NCBI GenBank assembly: GCA_032622095.1
Contig: CP136065.1
Span: 96,109,343 to 96,173,342 of the forward strand
Length of the DNA: 64,000 nucleotides
DNA from: Siphonodentalium dalli
Lineage: Eukaryota; Mollusca; Scaphopoda; Gadilida; Siphonodentaliidae
Direction: 5' to 3'
The position numbers and the translations under genes were made by a program. The notes below the pieces were generated by a model, which saw only the letters and a program-made list of their open reading frames with translations, did no database searches and had not been told where the DNA came from. The number at the start of each line of letters is the position of its first letter. Within the stretch, counting starts at the first letter, position 1. Shown in pieces: positions 23,581 to 35,299 of the stretch.

Positions 23581-25265
23581 TGCTGTCTACGTAAAAAAAA
23601 AAGATAAACGAAATGAAATGAACTCTTGTGATACAATACGAAACAAATAAAAATATATATCGATGTTGTGAGCGATATATCACCCAGGTGCCAAAAGAAG
23701 TGGTACCATATCCTGAAGGATAAATGGGTCATTCTTTCTAATGAATCCTCAATTCAGGAGATATTTGATTAACCACACCTAATAGTCTTTCGACGCACCA
23801 AAATATTGGGGAAAATCTTATCGAAAAAACTCTCACTATACAATCAAAACAACAAACGCAAAGGTCCTCATAGAACTCACATGTGAAACGGACTTCTTCG
23901 TGGAAATGGCATGAAGAGGATCGAGCCATAGTGATTAGAATAATTCACTCATAAATATTCCACGCGTCTTTAATATGACAAATGACAAGGACGCATTTGC
24001 TCATGCATAATGTAAAGTAGCAGCACTCAAACTTATTACGTGATAAAACTGGGCATGCACTCCATGGTCAGATTCCGTTTCACACATGCAAGAACTCGAC
24101 ATTCCATAATTAATTGCAACATTGACGTTCGTTAAATTTAGAACAAACAAGCCAATTTATATTGATCAATTAATTCTTGACGCAACAATGAGAATTGTCT
24201 CACACAAAGAGATTTCATCAGTCCAAACAATTCACCCAAAAGTTTTTAATTACTTATTCCAATTTCGCACATGAAAGCTAAGGTTACTAACAAGTAATCT
24301 AATTATTTCACATATGCGGCAGTGTTAACTGTAAGTCCCGCCGGGCATGGATTAAGTATATACGAACTTCAAGTCAATGTCCCCTTAGAACGTCACCCGA
24401 TACACCATTCGGTGACAACAAACGGCCAGTTTCGGTATTTATTTTAAAACGAAAATCTTGCATTTCCACAACTACCTCATATACTTCACAAAATTCAGCA
24501 GCATAAACATACACAGATCCCTTCCATAACTTCGGGACCCACCAGACTCTTTCTGGCCTTTTAAACAAAAATGATCGCAAATAGTTACGTCGTCTAATAC
24601 TTTCTGTTCCAGTTCAGGGAATTTTCCCTCAAAGATAATCAACCAGCAGTCAGAATTTATGTTTATGCTGAATTTGGCTAAACCTACACAAATTCAAGAA
24701 GCGTAACTATATAGTAAGTTGATATTTTAACCTATAATTGCAAGGGAAATCGAACTCTCGGCATGGAAACCGCGCCAATTTGTACACAAAAAGTTTGAAA
24801 GTTAAAGTTGCGGCGAACGAGAGTTAATAATTGACTCGCCTGATCCGAAAATGTGTCCGAATGGGGTGAAAATATAATAGCCGAAGAAACAACACAGGTT
24901 GTGTCTATCAGTGCTTTCAAATTTCAAGCTCTGAACGACATTACAAAAATGTAAGTTTTCTCCCTATATATATATACTACAAAGGCAACCCGCGCTCGCA
25001 CTCAATGTACGAGTCTGGGCATGGACACTATACTGCGATAAATGTCCTTTTGAAAACAAAATTGAAATTGGATTCCGATTAATTCTGCCAATAAAGAGGT
25101 ATGAAGTGCGAAAATGGGCTTATATAGATAGATGGATACTTTTTAATGGCTAATAGATGCATAATAAGTTGACAGGTGAGCACATATACAAAAGAGCTAT
25201 ACAGTGTGTTATTAATATAGTATAGATATATAAATATAACAGGAAGACAGCTTGACAGTTATGCA

Positions 25266-25275
25266 GGGGGGGGGG
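25266..25275. repeat. Poly-G run (10)
   Basis: Uninterrupted, read directly. Confidence 0.95.
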
Positions 25276-26264
25276 ACAAGATAGTGAATTAACCCATCTT
25301 AGTATAACTACTAAATAAATATTCCTACCTGATATAGAAACATGATAATCAGCCCGTGCTATCCCACCTCCTCCATCAGCAGGACAGTCACGTTGCTAAA
25401 GAGATACCAGTAAGACCATTGCGGGGGATAAGTAAGACATTGAAAGATAGAGATGGGGGTCGAGAGATATAGATAGAGAAGTAGATGAGACATATACACA
25501 TGAATATGCTCGGTCTGACAAGTCATGCAATTGATTGCCATCAAGGAGCGCACAGGGAAGCAAGCCAAAGCTCACTTAGGTAGCAATACACGATTTCCAG
25601 CAATTTTGCCAACCTGGGAGGGGGTACTGTACTTCAAATCAATGCTAAGCCATTATCGTTGGCATATATTCAATCAAGCATGTTTTAATTTCGACAGAAA
25701 TTTTAGGTGTAATCATTTAAATGTACTTTTGGTTCTTCGTACAATATGTAATTGAGTTATGCCCCTTGGTTTGCACACACGAACCGCTCAATTTTACCCA
25801 TTTTTTCACTCAAATTGGCCATTTTCTACCCAAAAACAGACCATGATAGAGCGAATGTCAGTAAATAAGATTCTTCCACCTGATAGAGCTATGATAGAGC
25901 TGAGAAATATTTGAAATAGAAAAAAAGTTATCGTATCAATTTGAAAAAAAAGTCTTGCGAGCCCAGATGACAGAATTCAGGGGAGAGAAATCGGGCTATT
26001 TTCCTGTAACCAATAACACAGAGTTGGCCTTCACTGACTACGAAAACCCTGTTGCGTATCCAAATTTTTCACTTTTTTGAGAACTTTCCCAGGTTTGTAA
26101 AATAAATAAACCTTCAAACCAGTAACGACACAGTTAACACAGACTACACTGGCCGTTATGCCCCCCAGATACTTATATTTCTATTTTTCAGACCCCCTAC
26201 AACCTGTGAAATCGTGTACTGCTACCTTATTTCCACTGTGGTCCTTACCGGGCCCAAGCAATAA

Positions 26265-26693
26265 CCGAAGATTTCAATCGACCGATTTCATGAATACTTC
26301 AAAAGAATTGTCGAAGACGACAATGTAGATCCGCTACTTGAAAACACGTTTCATATTGATGCACAAGGTCCTATCACGAGCGACGAATATTATTGGCATT
26401 TGACAGACTTAAAACTCGGTCAAGTTATCGAGCTGGTGTTATGGAGGCTGTCCATGTCACACGTTCCAGCTGTCCTTTGGACTGTATGTATCAAAACTAC
26501 ACAATGTTCAGCGCAAAATAAATACTGTAGTATACAGTTTCGAACAGAGTTATACGAAATATATGCCTACAATTGTGTTCACGGCAAAGTGCACATGCAA
26601 TCCCCACTAACACGAACCGTGTCAAAGAGAGAGAGATATGTTTATTCCTCCAAATATGGAGCCAATATGATACAATATGATAGTTTGCAATGA
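26265..26693 (+). other. Unrecognised open stretch, possible exon
   Basis: The frame is open for 143 codons after a TAA at 26262. Residues at about 26274-26478 look protein-like (FHEYFKRIVEDDNVDPLLEN, then DEYYWHLTDLKLGQVIELVL) and are followed by a good donor-like GTATGT at 26480. An AG at 26269-26270 could be an acceptor. No ATG opens the conserved-looking part and I recognise no family. It could be an exon, an old transposon fragment or chance. Confidence 0.25.
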
Positions 26694-26916
26694 TAACATA
26701 CAGAAGTATTATCATATGTCGTTCTGTTCAGAGCGCGTACCATGATAACACCGTTGGCGAAAAAGGCTGGTTCGTCTCGACATGTAACCCAGAGTTTCCA
26801 AATGGAAATTGGATCAGGTTTGACCTTAAAGAAGAATAGCATATCTCGTTGTGAATAATAACTAGTTTCACGACAATAGTGAGCAGTGAATCGTTCATTT
26901 ATAGTCAGTTTCCACA

Positions 26917-27413
26917 TTAAAGGTACGGTTGGCCTTGGCGGTGGGTATCCTGTGAAAATATTTCCACCCGTCAAAAACCGCCACAAACAGAAAGAACATC
27001 AAAATGTAGACAGACTTTGTCCGTATATAAATAAGAAATATCGCATAAACAGTATGTTATTCTCATATGTTTAACCATTGTTATGTAAACAAAGGCATAA
27101 AAAGTTTCTGGTGTTTGTTTATATTATAATGGTAAACACAAAGAGCGTTCTTTGTTGGTGAATTCCTGATATGGAACTAATAAAGAGCGTTTATGCCATT
27201 TGTGTGTGATTAGCCAGTAGCATTGTGCTGTCCTCTGTAACCCAATCAGGCTCTTGCTTAGGTAAAATATGGTAGGTATTTATGATAACATGCTGTTTAC
27301 GCGATGGTCATGGTATATATGAACGAAACTGTATGCGTTTTAATGTTTTGCTGTTTACGGTGTTTGGAACAAATATGAATATTTTCGACAATTAAGGCTT
27401 CACGTGCCTTTAA
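26917..27413 (+). mobile_element. TTAA MITE, copy 1 (489 bp)
   Basis: The element proper is 26921-27409 with TTAA on both sides (26917-26920 and 27410-27413). The left end is AGGTACGGTTGGCCTT; the right end, complemented, is AGGCACGTGAAGCCTT, so the TIRs are short and imperfect. Inside are AAAGAGCG words and two TAAACA-rich stretches. No ORF. TTAA duplications are typical of piggyBac and Kolobok transposons; which one mobilised this is not decided. It lies inverted relative to copy 2, giving a 490-bp inverted repeat around the LINE fragment. Confidence 0.85.
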
Positions 27414-27499
27414 TATAGTCGGCAAAGTTCGTGTAGCTGCAAAGTGTAAGAGGTGATCATATAGGTCCTATTTTTAAAAACAAAATGGAACAAAACTAT

Positions 27500-27965
27500 T
27501 TCTAAGGCTTGCCTATGACCATATGGCATGTTGATGAGCGGCCCCAGAAACAAGAGTTTTCTCCTCAAGTTCATACTGAATTGGCAAAACACCAAGCAAG
27601 GAGAGAGAAATAATTGTACTACTTCTCTTAGAGATAAGTTGCATGTTTTTAATGCACATGGGATATGCTCGTTCTAAGCTAAGGTAATTCGTAGATGAAA
27701 TGCTCCACCACATCTCGCAATCACACAGGGCTTTAGGGATGGCTACCTGACTAAACAGTTTAATATCTGTCAGAGGAGTGAAATCTTTCGAAACCGGGGC
27801 GCGACAAGTGGCAAAGAAGCATTTGCGTAGCATTTGAGAAGCGTGCTCAATGTTCGGGAAACTGAAGTCGGTTATTGTATTGGTGACTGGACGTTCAGAA
27901 ACTATAACTTCTATTTTCCGACTCTCCAGTATCTCGTCCATTAAACCTGACATATATCGTCCACT
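27500..27965 (-). pseudogene. LINE ORF2 fragment (post-RT region), left arm
   Basis: The minus strand reads LKLFSQVAIPKAL, then CEMWWSISSTNYLSLERAYP and SLSLLGVLPIQYELE. This is the segment just downstream of the RT domain in CR1/Jockey-like ORF2, where family members usually show PxALYGCE. Here the Gly of that motif is replaced (ALCDCE). The same fragment on the + strand at 33484-33947 keeps ALYGCE. Similarity between the two stops after ATAGGCAAG. It is a passenger fragment with no RT catalytic core. Confidence 0.75.
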
Positions 27966-28463
27966 TTAAAGGCACGTGAGGCCTTAGTTGTCGAAAATAT
28001 TCATATTCCAATCACCGTAAACAGAAAAACATTAAAACGCATACAGTTTCGTTCATATATACCATGACCATCGCGTAAACAGCATGTTATCATAAAGATT
28101 TACTATATTTTACCTAAGCAAGAGCCTGATTGTGTTACAGAAGACAACACAATGCTGCTGGCTAATCACACACAAATGGCATAAACGCTCTTTATTCGTT
28201 CCATATCAGGAATTCACCCACAAAGAACGCTCCTTATGTTTACCATCATAATATAAACAAACACCAGAAAAGTAACTTTTTATGCTTTTGTTTACATAAC
28301 AATGGTCAAAAATATGACAATAACATACTGTTTATGCGATATTCCTTATTTGTATACGGACAAAGTCTGTCTACATTTTGTTGTTCTTTCTGTTTGTGGC
28401 GGTTTTTGACGGGTGGAAATATTTTCACAGGATACCCACCGCCAAGGCCAACCGTACCTTTAA
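27966..28463 (-). mobile_element. TTAA MITE, copy 2 (490 bp), with empty-site proof
   Basis: The element proper is 27970-28459, flanked by TTAA (27966-27969 and 28460-28463). Ends are AGGCACGTGAGGCCTT and, complemented, AGGTACGGTTGGCCTT. The inverted duplicate arm reads AAGAATTAAAGTGGACG at 33476-33492, exactly the sequence expected before insertion, with a single TTAA at 33480-33483. Confidence 0.92.
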
Positions 28464-29905
28464 TTCTTACTCGCCATAACCGAAATTGCAGTAAGACAGC
28501 GAGTTTACATCGCGTGTGGAAACTAGTCCATTCTGTCCAGTTGATCCGATTGTGTGCGGTCTATTGTGCTCGATGTCGGTCAGAACTTCGACTCGATAGA
28601 TTCTGGTAAATAACTATTATTATGCTCTGACCCTTACTTAAAACCATTATGGTGGTAAAATAAGATGTTGTCATCAGTGTAATTGTACTGTCTACAGTCC
28701 TGTATATTTAGAAACATATCATTTGCTGAATAAAAATGGGTCATGAAAGTACAGATCATTGTGGCAGTATTGTATTATACCGCACTCACTAACTTGGCCA
28801 TCAATTCATCTTAACGTTCATATTACGTTTGCGTAGTACAGAAGGGGGGGGGGGTCAAAATCTACGAGAACGGAGGTCGTTAAATAGAGGAAATACGAAT
28901 ATGCAGAATTTATTTGTTCTACAAAAGTCAGACCGAAATGGCAACAATTTATCAGCTGGGTTCATTTTCCCCAGAGAATAGAAATCAAACGCTCTTTATA
29001 TTTACCATATGCGGTATAGACCACACACGCACGTTCTTTAATTTGTATGTACTTTCCGAAGCGATATATCTTGTGACTTGATTAAGTCTTTCCGCGCCAG
29101 ATGAAGTCTATGTAAAAGTATATAAGCATCAAGTTCTCCTGAAAATAAGCCCATATGGGCAATATTTGAATCTGAATTAGGTTCTATATGAACCTTAATC
29201 GACTTAGTGGATGTACGCTCTTTAATTATAATATGTTTTCACCGTGACCCGCGCCATAAAACCGAATAACGGGTATAAGTCTGCTATGGGTTTATTTCAG
29301 AATCGAATAGTTCCAATATGAGCCTAAGTGAATATTTAGGTCCAATATGAACGAGGATATGTTGAAGTATTACACGTATTTATCGACCAAGTTTTATCCC
29401 TGAAATCGAATTTTGAATATTCCCTCAGAGCATACATGTACAGACGAACATGACTACGTTTTCTCAGCCAAACACGAATATGGTTACTGCGGGTCCGTCC
29501 ATTAAAGCGCTCCAAAATACACATATTATTCGCTTTTGAAGTTTTCTTGGTATCGAAATAGGTCGATAGATATCTGAACTACCTTTCTACGAGCATTATG
29601 TAACCCAAAACGACGTATTGAAGTAATGAAAAATACAACTGTGAATACGGTGTTTTGTGTACAAATAAATTTGCACGACATGGAACAGAAAAGAGCGTTC
29701 CGTGGCAGTCTATTCCTGATATGGTAGCAATAAAGAGCATTTGTCTGACTTCTGGCGAAAAGTTGAACACGGCTGAAAAATGGCTGTGACGTTGGCAAGT
29801 GTTTATCAGAGCATATGAAGCCAGTATATCGGTATATTGGTATATACCGGTATATAATAGTTCGTTTATTTATCGACCTATCGTATCCGTCGCTCCAAAT
29901 TATGT
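28464..29905 (-). repeat. R1 inverted repeat, left arm
   Basis: 1.44 kb, complementary to 30676-31310 plus 32665-33479. Segment lengths agree closely (about 810 and 632 bp on both sides of the 31308 insertion point). Landmarks are ACCGAATAACGGGTATAAGT at 29261-29280 and ATATTGGTATATACCGGTAT at about 29835-29855. A G11 run lies at 28844-28854 in this arm only. Confidence 0.85.
28844..28854. repeat. Poly-G run (11)
   Basis: Read directly. The matching position in the other arm (near 33095) has no run, so it arose or was lost after the arms duplicated. Confidence 0.95.
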
Positions 29906-30675
29906 AGAACAAAAATTGGAGGTTCGACTGAACCATGTCCATTTAATTAACATACTGGGATAAAGTGGAAGCAAATCTAATATTGGTCCCGACGCGCTTC
30001 AGCAGGAATCAGCGACCGAATGGTAAACATAAATCAATGTTGTCCCCAAGGACTATAGTTCTCGATCGAAAGTTTCCAAATCGAACAACAACAGAACCGG
30101 AAAGTGTTGGGGCATTGGATTTTGTTTTTCAATTTTAATAATGACAATCGATGCACATTATTGACAACTGTTTTAATTACATGTTACTGTGACCAAGGTG
30201 CATCCTAATCACTACAGATCTAATTTAGTCAATAGTTAGAGTGGGTAAATCTCAGGATGAATGAACTGTCTCAGTCACGTCTATATATCTTTCCCTATAT
30301 AATATTCAACATATATCTTATTAAGACATTTCAGTGGTGAATATGGTCATTTTGTCATGAAATGTCGCATCCAGCGTGTACAAAGACACCCAGGATCTCC
30401 CAAATGTGGAAAAGGGCGCACAGCATGTCGAAATATCACAATCATGCGATTTTAGATTAGTCGTCTGCTAACTATTATTATAATAAGTATTTGGTTTTGA
30501 TCAGAGTTGGATTTCTACGGAATTTGAATGGGTATTCTGTTCGCTTAAATTTGAGTTTGACCGGAATTGCAGTTCCGGATCCTTGATTCGACTTTTGAGA
30601 TTCTGTGTGACTTTTGGCACGCTTCGGAGATCTCGTGTGTCTTTTTGTGCGTTTAGGAGATACTGAGTGTCTTTT
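29906..30675. other. Spacer between the R1 arms
   Basis: About 770 bp of single-copy-looking sequence. It starts with an R3 end (GGTTCGACTGAACCATGTCC at about 29923) and ends in a small repeat of GAGAT(T/A/C)CT(G/C).GTGTCTTTT at 30596-30680. No gene seen. Confidence 0.55.
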
Positions 30676-31310
30676 TGGAGCGACGTATACGATAGGTCGA
30701 TAATAAATGAACTATTGATATACCGGCTTCATATGCTCTGATAAACACTAATCTTGCCAAAGCAATTTTCAGCCGTGTTCAACTTTTCGCCAGAAGTCAG
30801 ACAAACGCTCTTTATTGCTACCATATCAGGAATAGACTGCCACGGAACGCTCTTTTCTGTTCCATGTCGTGTAAATTTCTGTCTTTTGTGTTTGGGACCA
30901 CAAAACACCGTATTCACAGTTGTATTTTTCATTACATCAATGCGTCATTTTGGGTTACATAGTGCTCGTTGAAAGGTAAAGTGTGCAGATATCTATCGAC
31001 CTATTTCGATACCAAGACAAATTCAAAAGCGAATAGTATTATGTGTATTCTGGAGAGCAAACCGCCATGTGGCTTTAATGCACGGACCCGCAGTAACCAT
31101 ATTCGCGTTTGGTTGAGAAAACATAGTCATGTTCGTCTGTACATATATATATGCTCTGAGGGGATATTCTAAATTCGATTTCAGGGATAAAACTTGGTCG
31201 ATAAATACGTGTAATACTTCAACATATCCTCGTTCATATTGGACCTAAATATTCACTTAGGCTCATATTGGAACTATTCGATTCTGAAATAAACCCATAG
31301 CAGACTTATA
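30676..31310 (+). repeat. R1 inverted repeat, right arm, inner part
   Basis: Complement of 29271-29905. It includes ACGATAGGTCGATAA, ATACCGGCTTCATATGCTCT, TTTTCGCCAGAAGTCAGACA and GACCCGCAGTAACCATATTC. Confidence 0.85.
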
Positions 31311-31812
31311 GGGTGGATACACACATGCATGTAATGTCTGTATGTAAAATACATGTATTTTACATGGCCACACCAATAATTGACAAAATTAATCACCTGC
31401 GCGCGAGAGATCAATTTCACCAGTGAGTAGTTATAAGCCATTATCAAACAAACTGCCATCAAAAAATTTCAGGCCAGTCATAAATATGTCTTCTTTCATG
31501 GATGCCGAAATGAGTAATTCTTGTCTGATATCTGTTGCTGTTTTTCACGAGTTATAATTCATTTCGAAAAGTGGATTAGAGCCGGTCGATTTTATACTTG
31601 ATTTGTTTCTGTCATTTCTTGGAAACAGGGTCATCCAAAACAAACATAAAATATGCAGAATTCTTTTATAGGATGATACCGGCTTGTTGAGACTTCTCTG
31701 ATAATTTGAGAGCGAGCTCATGTAATAACATTAATTCAATTGGGATTGCAAATATTCATTATAGCGCCAAAAAATAATGTAGGTACAGCGTTGAAATTAA
31801 AAAGAGTGACAG

Positions 31813-31832
31813 CCCCCCCCCCCCCCCCCCCC
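31813..31832. repeat. Poly-C run (20)
   Basis: Longest C run in the window; inside the ATA-flanked element. Confidence 0.95.
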
Positions 31833-32304
31833 ATTTATATACATATATGTTTCTCAAGCCAAAGGTTGAACAAGCTCCTAACTGTCACAAGCTTGAATTA
31901 TAACATTTTCGACCATAATCCATGATTGGGGGAGGGGCTGGTTCTCGAAAGCTTCCAATAACTAAGGGAGTTAATTGAATGTATCAGCCGGGATTATCTG
32001 GGCAAGAATTACAATATAATGTTTTACTTAAATATTCCATAGTTGTAAATTTTGCGTATAACTGTATAACACAAGAGAGGAAATGTGACGTAGTTGGGAA
32101 CTCGTAGCTAGGCAACCCTTTCGCCGAATGAAGACAAACAGCAACACCATGCATTCAAATTTAAAGCTGTATAATGTGTTCATAATTGTATGAATGGCAT
32201 AAATTGCTGCATATTAGATTAATCACTCGTAGAAAACAGACACGACAGACATGACTACGATATTTATAAAGCAGAGTGTCAGGACTCAGGGTGTTGCATG
32301 CAGA

Positions 32305-32318
32305 CCCCCCCCCCCCCC
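32305..32318. repeat. Poly-C run (14)
   Basis: Inside the ATA-flanked element, about 350 bp from its right end. Confidence 0.95.
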
Positions 32319-32664
32319 GGTCGAGGAAATATGCAATGGTGAATTCGGTAGCTTCTGGGATAATATAGCTCCCCGTGCATGTTGGGGAAGAGGCCATCAC
32401 TGGTATTAACATCAATAGAAGACTGACAATGATTTAAACAGAACGTCGACCATTTGAGTTATCGCGCGAATAATTATTTTAAGCGGCCTGACGACTTTGT
32501 CCCAGTCAACGGCTCTTCAGCGGTTCAGAGTTTAACTCACTGTGGTCAAACACAGTCGCAATGATTGGGTTGTCAGCGGACACATATTACACGGTCTGTA
32601 TGATCCATGTAAAACGCCAAATACACGATATTTACAGAGATTACATGCATGTGTGTATCCACCC

Positions 32665-33479
32665 ATACCCGTTATTCGGTTTTATGGCGCGGGTCACGGT
32701 GAAAACATATTATAATTAAAGAGCGTACATCCACTAAGTCGATTAAGGTTCATATAGAACCTAATTCAGATTCAAATATTGCCCATATGGGCTTATTTTC
32801 AGGAGAACTTGATGCTTATATACTTTTACATAGACTTCATCTGGCGCGGAAAGACTTAATCAAGTCACAAGATATATCGCTTCGGAAAGTACATACAAAT
32901 TAAAGAACGTTCGTGTGTGGTCTATACCGCATATGGTAAATATAAAGAGCGTTTGATTTCTATTCTCTGGGGAAAATGAACCCAGCTGATAAATTGTTGC
33001 CATTTCGGTCGGACTTTTGTAGAACAAATACATTCTGTATATTCGTATTTCCTGTATTTAACGACCCTCCGTTCACGTAGATTTTGACCCTCCTTCTGAA
33101 CTACGCAAACGTAACATGAAGGTTAAAATGAATTGATGGCCAAGTTAGTGAGTGGGGTATAATATAATACTGCCACAAGGATCTGTACTTTCATGACCCA
33201 TTTTGATTCAGAATTTTTATAAATGATATGTTTCTAAATGTCCAGGACTGTAGACAGTACAATTACACTGATGACAACTTCTTATTTTACCACCATAATG
33301 GTTTTAAGTAAGGGTTAGAGCATAATAATAGTTATTTACCAGAATCTATCGAGTCGAAGTTCTGACCGACATCGAGCACAATAGATCGCACACAATCGGA
33401 TCAACTGGACAGATTGGACTAGTTTCCACACGCGATGTAAACTCGCTGTCACTGCATTTTCGGTTATGGCGAGCAAGAA
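32665..33479 (+). repeat. R1 inverted repeat, right arm, outer part
   Basis: Complement of 28464-29273. It runs directly into the LINE fragment through the TTAA at 33480, with no MITE. Confidence 0.85.
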
Positions 33480-33483
33480 TTAA

Positions 33484-33947
33484 AGTGGACGATATATGTC
33501 GGGGTTAATGGACGAGATACTGGAGAGTCGGGAAATAGAAGTTATAGTTTCTGAACGTCCAGTCACCAATACATTAACCAACTTCAGTTTCCCGAACACT
33601 GAGCACGCTTCTCAAATGCTACGCAAATGCTTCTTTGCCACTTGTCGGGCCCCAGTTTCGAAAGATTTCACTCCTCTGACTAATCTTAAACTGTTTAGCC
33701 AGGTAGCCATTCCTAGAGCCCTGTATGGGTGCGAGATGTGGTGGAGCATTTCATCTACGAATTACCTTAGCTTAGAACGAGCATATCGCATGGGCATTAA
33801 AAACATGCAACTTATCTCTCAGAGAAGTAGTACAAATCTTTCTCTATCCTAGCTTGGTGTTTTGCCAATTCAGTATGAACTAGAGAGGAGAAAACTCTTG
33901 TTTATGGGGTCGCTCATCAACTTGCCATATGGTCATAGGCAAGGGGT
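33484..33947 (+). pseudogene. LINE ORF2 fragment (post-RT region), right arm
   Basis: Same segment as 27500-27965. It reads NLKLFSQVAIPRALYGCEMW, then YLSLERAYRMGIKNMQLISQ, and an in-frame stop after NLSLS where the other copy continues. After the stop the frame still reads LGVLPIQYELE. Fragment of a CR1/Jockey-type ORF2 without catalytic core. Confidence 0.75.
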
Positions 33948-34140
33948 CATTATTATACATGTACTTCTCTGACGGAATGTCGGGGAAAAAATCTTCTGTC
34001 GGATTGAACACAATATAACCACCACCTGTACACGTTCGTTTTCGATACCAGAATTTATAAAGAGCGTCAATACTTCAATCGAACACAAGCGCGCGGTTGA
34101 TAGAAATGAGCGTTCTCTATTATCACCTTTTGTAATCGTG

Positions 34141-35232
34141 TTCGAAGTATTACATGTATTACCAATGGATGATTACGTATTACATGTATTACTAATGGAT
34201 GATTGTGTATTACATGTATTACCAATGGATGATTACGTATTATATGTATTAATAATGGATGATTACGTATTACATGTACTACCAATGGATGATTACGTAT
34301 TACATGTATTACTAATGGATGATTACGTATTACATGTATTACCAATGGATGATTGTGTATTACATGTATTACTAATGGATGATTACGTATTACATGTATT
34401 ACCAATGGATGATTACGTATTACATGTATTACCACTGGATGATTACGTATTAAGTGTATTACTAATGGATGGTTGTGTATTACATGTATTACTAATGGAT
34501 TATTGTGTATTGCATGTATTACTAATGGGTTATTGTGTATTGCATGTATTACCAATGTATGATTACGTATTACTTGTATTACTAATGGATGATTACGTAT
34601 TACATGTATTACCAATGGATGATTACATAGTACATGTTTACAAATGGATGATTACGTATTACATGTATTACTAATTGATGATTACTTATTACATGTATTA
34701 CTAATGAATGGTTGTGTATTATATGTATTACTAATGGATGTTTACGTATTACATGTATTACTAATGGATGATTACGTATTACGTGTATTACCAATGGATG
34801 ATTACGTATAACATGTATTACCAATGGATGATTACGTATTACATGTATTACCAATGGATGATTACGTATTACATGTAATAATAATGGATGATTGTGTATT
34901 ACATATATTACCAATGGATGATTACGTATTACATGTGTTACTAATGGGTGATTACGTATTACATGTATTACTAATGGATGATTACGTATTACATGTAATA
35001 ATAATGGATGATTACGTATTACATGTATTACCAATGGGTGTTTACGTATTACATGTATTACTAATGGATGATTATGTATTACGTGTATTACTAATGGATG
35101 ATTGTGTATTACGTGTATTACTAATTGATTATTGCGTATTACATGTATTACTAATGGATGATTGTGTATTACATGTATTACTAATGGACGATTACCTATT
35201 ACATGTATTACTAATGGGTGATTCCGCGTATT
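34141..35232. repeat. 30-bp minisatellite, about 36 copies
   Basis: The unit contains ATTACGTATTACATGTATTA followed by C/T, then AATGGATG. The period is 30 bp throughout, with neighbouring units often alternating ACCAATGGAT and ACTAATGGAT (a 60-bp tendency). Since 30 is a multiple of three and stops are rare in both directions, it yields 140-200-codon ORFs on both strands with ten-residue repeats. I regard these as artefacts. Confidence 0.95.
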
Positions 35233-35299
35233 ACATTTTCTTTTTGCCTGACAACTGGACAGCTGGCTTAAGAATTACGACCTACAGTACCAGTCAGAA

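Larger units (their letters stand above)
23250..26264. other. No gene seen
   Basis: About 3 kb without a recognisable gene. It contains a C18 run (23563-23580), a G10 run (25266-25275) and two CACCC-rich stretches. ORFs here are short and overlap on both strands. Confidence 0.4.
31308..32667. mobile_element. 1,354-bp TIR element with ATA target duplication
   Basis: The element proper is 31311-32664. Both ends read GGGTGGATACACACATGCAT into a 32-bp TIR with one mismatch. ATA flanks both sides (31308-31310 and 32665-32667). The unoccupied site reads TTATACCCG in the complementary arm (29268-29277) and an equivalent site is at 20241. Three-base duplications with GGG-type ends fit PIF/Harbinger-like elements, but ATA is not the usual TTA/TAA, so the class is open. 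Inside are C20 (31813-31832) and C14 (32305-32318) runs and no transposase ORF, hence non-autonomous. Confidence 0.9.

Noticed and set aside
34141-35232. Possible CRISPR array
   Set aside because: The repeats are directly adjacent with no unique spacers, and the window is eukaryotic.
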